NCBI GenBank assembly: GCA_025963815.1
Contig: JAOQAA010000514.1
Coordinates: 1-6,270, forward strand
DNA length: 6,270 bases
Direction: 5' to 3'
From: Capsulimonas sp.
Lineage (GTDB): Bacteria > Armatimonadota > Armatimonadia > Armatimonadales > Capsulimonadaceae
Shown here: positions 1 through 4,497 of the stretch, piece after piece
Layout: the number at the start of each line of letters is the position of its first letter
Position numbering within the stretch: position 1 is the first letter of the stretch
Made by a program: the position numbers and the translations under genes
The notes under the pieces: model-generated
The model's database searches: none
Told to the model about the DNA's origin: nothing
Seen by the model: the letters and a program-made list of their open reading frames with translations, nothing else

Positions 1-794
1 AGATGAAGCAGTATGGCCTGCCGCTGGATTCGCGCACCAAGCTGACCAAGACCGACTGGGAGTTCTGGAGCGCCACCCTTGCCGACAACCAGGCTGACTT
101 CGAGACCATCACCAACCCGATCTACGACTTTCTCTATATCACGGATCAGCGCCTGCCGCTCGTCGACTCCTATAACACCGACGACACTCCTCCAAACCCA
201 GCGTTCCGCGCCCGCCCGGTCGTTGGCGGCTTCTTCATCAAGGCAATCTCGGATCCGACGATCTGGAAGAAGTGGTCGGCGGCCGATACGTTCAAAGCGA
301 GCGGCTGGGCCGATGTGCCTCCGCCGCCAGTCATCACTGCCGTGATCCCGACCTCCGAGAACACCGCGCAGAGTTGGAAGTACACGACGAGCCGACCATC
401 GGATGACTGGAACATGACGAACTTCGACGATTCGTCCTGGCAAACAGGCGTTGCGCCGTTCGGCAAGTCCGGCAGCTCCGGCATCAAAACGCTGGGCACA
501 AGCTGGCTGACCGACGACATCTGGATGCGCCGCCAGGTCACGCTTCCCGCAGGACCATTCAAGGACCTCCAGTTCCTGCTGCTGCACGACGACGACGCTG
601 AGGTTTACGTCAACGGCGTACCCGCCGTCATTGACGGCGGCGCCAATGGCCGGTATCAGCCGTTCGAGATCGATCCTGCCGCCCTGGCGCTCCTGACGCC
701 CGGCGCGACGGTGACGATCTCCGCACATATCCGCCAAACGGGCGGCGACCAGAGCGCCGACCTCGGCCTGGCCGATGTATCCGCCGCGAAATAA
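1..794 (+). CDS. Glutaminase A/DUF4965-type protein, C-terminal part (5' truncated by window)
   Basis: The frame is open to the left edge, so the ATG at position 3 is probably an internal Met; 263 codons are visible. Residues 1-95 look like the end of the six-hairpin (alpha/alpha)6 domain of the fungal glutaminase A/DUF4965 family: KQYGLPLDSR at the start, DWEFW near 18-22, and FRARPVVGGFFIKAI at 68-82, which is close to that family's C-terminal signature. A Pro-rich linker (106-109) leads to a beta-sandwich at about 120-258. It has DDWNMTNFDDSSW (134-146), DIWMRRQV (172-179) and HDDDAEVYVNGV (195-206), a pattern shared with galactose-binding-like and GH2 N-terminal sugar-binding domains. Such proteins are usually secreted; the signal peptide would lie upstream and is not visible. 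Family assignment is fairly sure, but the substrate is not: many bacterial members are annotated as glutaminase without biochemical proof. The gene ends 17 nt before a strong hairpin. Confidence 0.75.
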   Translation, partial: MKQYGLPLDSRTKLTKTDWEFWSATLADNQADFETITNPIYDFLYITDQRLPLVDSYNTDDTPPNPAFRARPVVGGFFIKAISDPTIWKKWSAADTFKASGWADVPPPPVITAVIPTSENTAQSWKYTTSRPSDDWNMTNFDDSSWQTGVAPFGKSGSSGIKTLGTSWLTDDIWMRRQVTLPAGPFKDLQFLLLHDDDAEVYVNGVPAVIDGGANGRYQPFEIDPAALALLTPGATVTISAHIRQTGGDQSADLGLADVSAAK

Positions 795-811
795 CTTCCT
801 CCTCCTCCACG

Positions 812-845
812 TTTTACCCTCTCCCAGCTCCGGGGGAGGGTAAAA
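812..845 (+). terminator. 14-bp hairpin after the DUF4965 gene; candidate terminator or dispersed repeat
   Basis: The left arm TTTTACCCTCTCCC (812-825) pairs with the right arm GGGGGAGGGTAAAA (832-845) through 13 Watson-Crick pairs and one T-G wobble, with a 6-nt AGCTCC loop. Its place 17 nt after a stop codon suits transcription termination. The arms begin with TTTT and end with AAAA, so on the plus strand the stem is followed by TATTG and not by a true U tract. That makes a classical intrinsic terminator less certain and leaves room for a REP-like intergenic element. Confidence 0.5.
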
Positions 846-869
846 TATTGTCAGCCGCGTTCGAAACAC

Positions 870-898
870 TTAGATTCGTTTTAACCAAATCGTAATAT
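870..898 (+). promoter_or_regulatory. Weak candidate sigma70-type promoter for the 990-4422 gene cluster
   Basis: TAATAT at 893-898 matches the -10 consensus at 4 of 6 positions. TTAGAT at 870-875, 17 nt upstream, matches the -35 consensus at only 2 of 6. The stretch is more AT-rich than its surroundings and is the only intergenic space before a run of closely packed genes, so a promoter is expected somewhere here. This particular placement is a guess. Confidence 0.2.
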
Positions 899-977
899 TC
901 CACGCCATACACATCCCATTCCGTACCCTCGGGGAATTTATGGCGCTGGTTATCTGCGATCGACGCAGCAAACAATT

Positions 978-981
978 GGAG
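978..981 (+). promoter_or_regulatory. Ribosome binding site supporting the TTG start at 990
   Basis: GGAG lies 8 nt before TTG at 990, a normal spacing. No in-frame ATG or GTG nearby has a comparable site, and the following residues (MKLIADIRIELP) give a sensible N-terminus, so this site decides the start. Confidence 0.55.
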
Positions 982-989
982 CCTGCCCC

Positions 990-1616
990 TTGAAACTCAT
1001 CGCCGATATCCGGATCGAACTGCCCTTTGCGCTGGACTTCTGCGCCACCGGCCCCGACCTAGACCCGCTTGTCTGCACCCTGCAAGGCGTTCAAATCACC
1101 CTCTATTTCCCACCTTCCCTCAGCGACGGCACCGACGGCCAGGGGCTGTTCGGCGAATGGGCGTGGTGGAAGGGGACGATCGTAAGGCTCATCCAGGAGC
1201 GCGAAGTTTCCGATGTGGACGATGTAGAATCGCTGCGCGAAATGGCGCTGGAGACGGGAGACGAAGTGATGCGCCGCTTCATCAACTCCTACCGATGGCG
1301 GCTGGGACGCGCGGACATCTATCCCGTACGGCTCGACCCGCGCAAGCTGATCCTGACTGCGGAGCATGAGGACGGAACACGCGAAACGCTCGCCGAGCCG
1401 ATCTCCGCGTTCTTCTATAAGAACATGCCTAAGGATCCGCCGCTGAAGACCTCCGTGAACTCCCGAACTCTCGCAATGCTGCGGGATGATATCGCCAAGG
1501 GCGTAGAGCCGAACATCGGCCTCCAGCTGGACCTCGACGCCGAGGCGCTGGAAGCTCAGGGCGAATTTTTGCGCGCCGAGCTCATTCGCGGGCTGGCCCG
1601 CCAGCAGATGGACTGA
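990..1616 (+). CDS. Uncharacterised 208-aa protein, first gene of the trpDCF cluster
   Basis: I do not recognise this as a named family. It starts at TTG with GGAG 8 nt upstream. It is a soluble, acidic-looking protein with no signal peptide or membrane segment. The N-terminal 40 residues alternate hydrophobic and polar residues as in beta strands. An aromatic patch, EWAWWKG, lies at 56-62. The middle is helical, with RRFINSYRWRLGR at 95-107, resembling the FI.AYR.xTG-like segment of some poorly annotated bacterial proteins. The C-terminus (178-206) looks like a helix following LDLDAEAL. In similar hypothetical proteins, as I recall them, an LDA...G...RA segment runs on into a longer helical domain, so this copy may be short at its C-terminus; that is a weak inference. 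The stop lies 8 nt before trpD, so co-transcription and translational coupling with trpD are likely. No catalytic motif is visible and no function is proposed. Confidence 0.7.
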   Translation: MKLIADIRIELPFALDFCATGPDLDPLVCTLQGVQITLYFPPSLSDGTDGQGLFGEWAWWKGTIVRLIQEREVSDVDDVESLREMALETGDEVMRRFINSYRWRLGRADIYPVRLDPRKLILTAEHEDGTRETLAEPISAFFYKNMPKDPPLKTSVNSRTLAMLRDDIAKGVEPNIGLQLDLDAEALEAQGEFLRAELIRGLARQQMD

Positions 1617-1624
1617 ACACAACG

Positions 1625-2647
1625 ATGAAACATGCAATACAGAAATTGATCGACCGGCAGGATCTTACCGAAGAAGAATCCGCCGCCGTGATGACACAGA
1701 TCATGGAAGGCGCCGCGACCTCCGCGCAGATCGCCGCGCTGGCGGTGGCGCTGCGGGCGAAGGGTGAATCCATTGGCGAGATCACGGGCTTTGCGCGCGT
1801 GATGCGCGAGTACGCCGTCCAGGTTCCCGTCCAAACCGATAAGATCATTGTGGATACATGTGGCACCGGCGGCGACAGTCTCAAGACATTCAATATCTCC
1901 ACGGCGGCGGCGCTTGTGGTGGCGGCGGACGGGCGTCTTGCCGTCGCAAAGCATGGCAACCGGGCCGCAACCAGCAAGTGCGGCAGCGCCGACGTATTGG
2001 AAGCGCTGGGCGTCAAGCTCGACCTGCCGCCGCACGATGTCGGCCGCTGCGTGGAGGAAGTGGGAATTGGCTTTCTCTTCGCGCCGTCCATGCACCCCTC
2101 GTTCAAGTACGCCGCTGGGCCACGCCGTGAGATCGGCATCCGCACGATCTTCAACATGCTCGGACCGCTCACCAACCCGGCTGGCGCGAGCGTGCAGCTG
2201 ATCGGCGTCTACGACGGCGCTGTCTGCGAAACACTTGCTCACGTGCTGCGCAACCTCGGAAGCCGGCGCGCTCTCCTCGTGCATGGTTTAGATGGCCTGG
2301 ACGAGCTTTCGACACTGGGCAAGACAGCCGTAAGCGAACTCAAAGATGGCGAAGTACGCTCCTATGTATTGGACGCCGACGCTGAACTGGGCCTGCCTAT
2401 CGCCACGATTGGGGAGCTTGCGGCGAGCGAAACTCCGGAAGACAACGCGCGAATATTGCTGGGCGTGCTGGGCGGCGCCGATCGCGGGCCGCGCCGCGAG
2501 ATCGTCCTGCTGAACGCGGCCGGCGTACTGATGGTGGGTGGTGTGGTAGAATCCCTGTCGGAAGGCGTCACACGCGCCGCCGATCTGATCGACAGCGGCG
2601 CCGCGCACAACGCCCTGGAACGACTGCGGGAGTTTACGAATGGCTGA
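1625..2647 (+). CDS. trpD: Anthranilate phosphoribosyltransferase
   Basis: TrpD transfers the phosphoribosyl group of PRPP to anthranilate, the second committed step of tryptophan synthesis, in the cytosol. At 340 aa it has the normal length for a monofunctional TrpD with no trpG fusion. The helical N-terminal domain (LTEEESAAVMTQIMEG, residues 14-29) is typical. The PRPP/Mg-binding glycine loop GTGGD is at 80-84, followed by NISTA (90-94), KHGNR (109-113) and GSAD (120-123). The anthranilate-side segment GPRREIGIRTIFNMLGPL spans 165-182, and the metal-binding Asp-Glu pair is in HGLDGLDE (220-227). All key residues are present, so the enzyme should be active. The ATG follows the previous stop by 8 nt without a strong Shine-Dalgarno, which suggests coupling to the upstream gene. 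Its end overlaps trpC by 8 nt. Confidence 0.97.
   Translation: MKHAIQKLIDRQDLTEEESAAVMTQIMEGAATSAQIAALAVALRAKGESIGEITGFARVMREYAVQVPVQTDKIIVDTCGTGGDSLKTFNISTAAALVVAADGRLAVAKHGNRAATSKCGSADVLEALGVKLDLPPHDVGRCVEEVGIGFLFAPSMHPSFKYAAGPRREIGIRTIFNMLGPLTNPAGASVQLIGVYDGAVCETLAHVLRNLGSRRALLVHGLDGLDELSTLGKTAVSELKDGEVRSYVLDADAELGLPIATIGELAASETPEDNARILLGVLGGADRGPRREIVLLNAAGVLMVGGVVESLSEGVTRAADLIDSGAAHNALERLREFTNG
2628..2632 (+). promoter_or_regulatory. Ribosome binding site of trpC inside the end of trpD
   Basis: GGGAG lies 7 nt before the trpC ATG at 2640, within the last codons of trpD. It fixes the trpC start in the 8-nt gene overlap and points to coupled translation of the two genes. Confidence 0.6.
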
Positions 2648-3431
2648 GAGTACGATTTTACAAACGATTTTGGCGCACAAGAAGACGGAGATGGCGCAGC
2701 GCCGACACGATGTCCCCTTTGCGGAAATCCGCGACCGCGCCGCCGACCAGCCGCCCACGCGCGACTTCGCCGCCGCCCTGCGCAGGCCGCGCCTGGGCAA
2801 GGTCGGCCTGATCGCCGAGGTCAAGAAGGCCTCGCCGACCGCCGGATTGATCCGCGCCGACTTCGATCCCGTCCGGATCGCCCAAACCTACGAAGCCAGC
2901 GGCGCCGATTGCCTCTCCGTGCTCACCGACGAGCGCTTCTTCCAGGGCCATGACACGTTCCTACAGGCCGTGCGCAAAGCTGTCGATCTTCCATTACTGC
3001 GCAAGGACTTCACCGTCGATCCTTACCAGATCTACGAAGCCCGTGTCTTGGGAGCCGACGCCATCCTGCTGATCGCAAGCGCTCTGACGCCCTATCAGAT
3101 CCAGGACTACTCGGCGGTCGCCCGCAGCCTCGGTCTTCAGACCCTGGTCGAAGTGCATAACGCCGCCGAAATGCAGGTGGCGACCAACGCCGGCGCGCCG
3201 CTGATCGGCATCAACAGCCGCGACCTCTCCACCTTCGTCACGGACCTCGGCATCGTTGAGCGCCTGGCGTCAATGGTCGGTCCCGGCGTCACCCTCGTCG
3301 CCGAAAGCGGCCTCAAGACCCCCGCCGACGTCGCCCTGGTCACCAGCGCCGGCGCGCACGCCATTCTCGTCGGCGAAACCCTCATGCGCGCCGAAGATAT
3401 CGGCGTCGCCGTGCGCGATCTGCTGGGGTAG
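2640..3431 (+). CDS. trpC: Indole-3-glycerol phosphate synthase
   Basis: TrpC closes the indole ring, converting CdRP (carboxyphenylamino-deoxyribulose phosphate) to indole-3-glycerol phosphate, on a cytosolic (beta/alpha)8 barrel. At 263 aa it is a normal monofunctional enzyme with no TrpF fusion. The N-terminal extension helix carries ILQTILAHKKTEM (6-18). Expected catalytic residues are all visible: Glu60 and Lys62 in IAEVKKASP, Lys122 in LLRKDF, Glu171 in LVEVH, Asn192 in GINSRDL, and Glu222-Ser223 in VAESGL. The phosphate-binding end is LVGETLMR (243-250). GINSRDL differs from the commoner GINNRNL but also occurs in the Sulfolobus enzyme, so it is not a defect. The ATG overlaps the trpD end and has a good Shine-Dalgarno. 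A 32-nt gap separates it from trpF. Confidence 0.97.
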   Translation: MAESTILQTILAHKKTEMAQRRHDVPFAEIRDRAADQPPTRDFAAALRRPRLGKVGLIAEVKKASPTAGLIRADFDPVRIAQTYEASGADCLSVLTDERFFQGHDTFLQAVRKAVDLPLLRKDFTVDPYQIYEARVLGADAILLIASALTPYQIQDYSAVARSLGLQTLVEVHNAAEMQVATNAGAPLIGINSRDLSTFVTDLGIVERLASMVGPGVTLVAESGLKTPADVALVTSAGAHAILVGETLMRAEDIGVAVRDLLG

Positions 3432-3463
3432 GTCTCCCCTGTGCTAGAAAGCTCTGCCCTCCC

Positions 3464-4105
3464 ATGCCTCTTATCAAGATCTGCGGCGTCACCAGTTGGA
3501 TCGACGCCAAGGCGGCGGTGGACGCGGGCGCGGACATGCTGGGATTTGTCTGCGATGAGAACAGCGAACGACTGATCCTGCCAGATGATTATGTGGCGAT
3601 CGCAACGCGGCTGCCGTCTCGGATCGTGCGCGTGGGTGTGTTCGGCGGCAATACCCATCCTGAGTGGCGGCGGGCGGGATCCGATTTATTCGCTCGCTTT
3701 GACCAGATCCAGTACTATGACGACGCGATCTGGCCCGACGTGATTCGTGAAAACTGGGATATGGGGCGCAAAGTCAAAGCCTTCCATCTGACACGGGATC
3801 AAGACCTGCGGACAATCGCCGCGTTCAATGGTCTGGTGCAGAATTATCTGTTGAACGTCAACGCGCCGCCGCCGCCCGGTTACCGGCATCCCGAATCGTA
3901 CGGCTGGGAACTGGCGCGTGAAGTGCGGCAGTTCGGAAAGCGCATTTACCTCACCGGCGGCCTCACTCCGGAAAACGTCCGAACGGCGGTCGCGAATGTG
4001 CGGCCCTACGCCGTAGACGTCACCGTGGGAGTTGAGTCTTCTCCCGGCGTCAAAGACCCCGCCAAGATGGCCGCGTTCGTACGCGCGGCGCGGGGAGAAA
4101 AATAG
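3464..4105 (+). CDS. trpF: Divergent phosphoribosylanthranilate isomerase (TrpF-like) with altered active site
   Basis: This is a 213-aa (beta/alpha)8 barrel placed directly after trpD and trpC. TrpF performs the Amadori rearrangement of phosphoribosylanthranilate to CdRP. Family features that remain are KICGVTSWIDA (5-15) with catalytic-base Cys7, Arg36, RVGVF (56-60), TGGLTPENV (164-172), Asp185 in YAVDV, and the GVESSPGVKD end (189-198). Several otherwise conserved sites differ. Aligned from memory to the Thermotoga maritima enzyme, the general-acid Asp126 (LLDTK) corresponds to Asn131 (LLNVN). The GG(T/S)G.TFDW loop is replaced by a proline-rich stretch, PPPPGYRHPESYGW (135-148). QLHG becomes QYYD (83-86), and DVSSGVE becomes DVTVGVE. 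Homology is clear, but activity is uncertain: it may use another acid (Asp86, Asp87, His142 or Glu144 are candidates) or may have drifted in function. The ATG lacks a strong Shine-Dalgarno; only AGAAAG precedes it by about 13 nt. Confidence 0.85.
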   Translation: MPLIKICGVTSWIDAKAAVDAGADMLGFVCDENSERLILPDDYVAIATRLPSRIVRVGVFGGNTHPEWRRAGSDLFARFDQIQYYDDAIWPDVIRENWDMGRKVKAFHLTRDQDLRTIAAFNGLVQNYLLNVNAPPPPGYRHPESYGWELAREVRQFGKRIYLTGGLTPENVRTAVANVRPYAVDVTVGVESSPGVKDPAKMAAFVRAARGEK

Positions 4106-4116
4106 GAAACGCACCT

Positions 4117-4422
4117 ATGAGCTGGGCGTTATTTGCGAAAGAAGCCTTGCGCAAAGGCGAGACCGTCCTCATCAAGCCGCGTGGCCACTCCATGACCGGC
4201 AAGGTCAACGACGGCGGCCACGTCACCGTCGAACCCTGCGACCCCGACACGCTCCAAGTCGACGACATCGTCCTGGTGCGCGTCCACGGCAGCGACTATC
4301 TCCATCTCATCAAAGCGATCGACAAAGGCCGTTTTCAAATCGGTAACAATCGTGGCGGGATCAACGGCTGGGTCGGGCCGCATGCCATTTACGGTAAAGC
4401 AATCAAGATCGAAGCCCCCTAA
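4117..4422 (+). CDS. Small stand-alone S24/S26 peptidase-like protein
   Basis: This 101-aa protein resembles the LexA/signal-peptidase fold alone, without a DNA-binding domain or a membrane anchor. RGHSMTGK (22-29) matches the S24/S26 G.SM motif, with Ser25 as the presumed nucleophile. HLIKAI (63-68) supplies Lys66 at the place of the general base. VDDIVLVRV (48-56) and IYGKAIKIE (91-99) fit the conserved beta strands, and IGNNRGGINGWVG (75-87) resembles the D/N-rich strand before the final strand in signal peptidases. Similar short proteins occur in cyanobacteria and other phyla as conserved hypotheticals (from memory). Self-cleavage, proteolysis or a non-catalytic role are all possible. It starts 11 nt after trpF with AGGA about 9 nt upstream of the ATG, so it probably belongs to the same transcript. 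Function in relation to tryptophan synthesis is unknown. Confidence 0.8.
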   Translation: MSWALFAKEALRKGETVLIKPRGHSMTGKVNDGGHVTVEPCDPDTLQVDDIVLVRVHGSDYLHLIKAIDKGRFQIGNNRGGINGWVGPHAIYGKAIKIEAP

Positions 4423-4429
4423 CATTGCT

Positions 4430-4439
4430 ATCGGCCGAT
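4430..4439. promoter_or_regulatory. Perfect 10-bp palindrome near the -35 region of the GloVer gene
   Basis: ATCGGCCGAT is a perfect dyad that does not extend into its flanks. It lies 20 nt upstream of the -10 element, around -42 to -33 of the predicted start site, where an operator or activator site would fit. A 10-bp palindrome can occur by chance, so the role is speculative. It has no loop and is too short to be a convincing terminator for the preceding gene. Confidence 0.2.
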
Positions 4440-4456
4440 CTTTATTTAAGTTCATA

Positions 4457-4465
4457 TGATATAAT
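4457..4465 (+). promoter_or_regulatory. Extended -10 promoter of the GloVer/IPT gene
   Basis: TGA followed directly by a perfect TATAAT (4460-4465) forms an extended -10 element in a locally AT-rich 75-nt gap. No good -35 hexamer stands 16-18 nt upstream (GATCTT at 4437-4442), which extended -10 promoters can tolerate. Transcription would start near 4472, giving a leader of about 26 nt that holds the ribosome binding site. Confidence 0.65.
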
Positions 4466-4488
4466 CTGGGAATAGTTACTGGACGCTT

Positions 4489-4492
4489 GGAG
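4489..4492 (+). promoter_or_regulatory. Ribosome binding site of the GloVer/IPT gene
   Basis: GGAG within TTGGAG lies 5 nt before the ATG at 4498. Together with the signal peptide that follows immediately, it supports this start codon. Confidence 0.6.
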
Positions 4493-4497
4493 TAATC

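Noticed and set aside
846..989. trp attenuator, T-box or TRAP site upstream of the operon
   Set aside because: No run of TGG codons, no T-box GGTGG element, no series of GAG/TAG triplets and no terminator/antiterminator pair could be found.
1059..1637. 192-codon minus-strand ORF opposite the 990-1616 gene
   Set aside because: The plus-strand frame has a ribosome binding site and tight spacing to trpD. The reverse frame has neither and looks like a complementary-frame artefact.
1556..2284. 242-codon minus-strand ORF opposite trpD
   Set aside because: It lies antisense to a fully supported trpD with all catalytic motifs. Its translation is Arg/His/Ala-rich without family features, as expected for a GC-rich shadow frame.
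4425..4430. TTGCTA as a -35 element for the promoter at 4460
   Set aside because: It is 29 nt from the -10 element, far beyond the usual 16-18 nt spacing.
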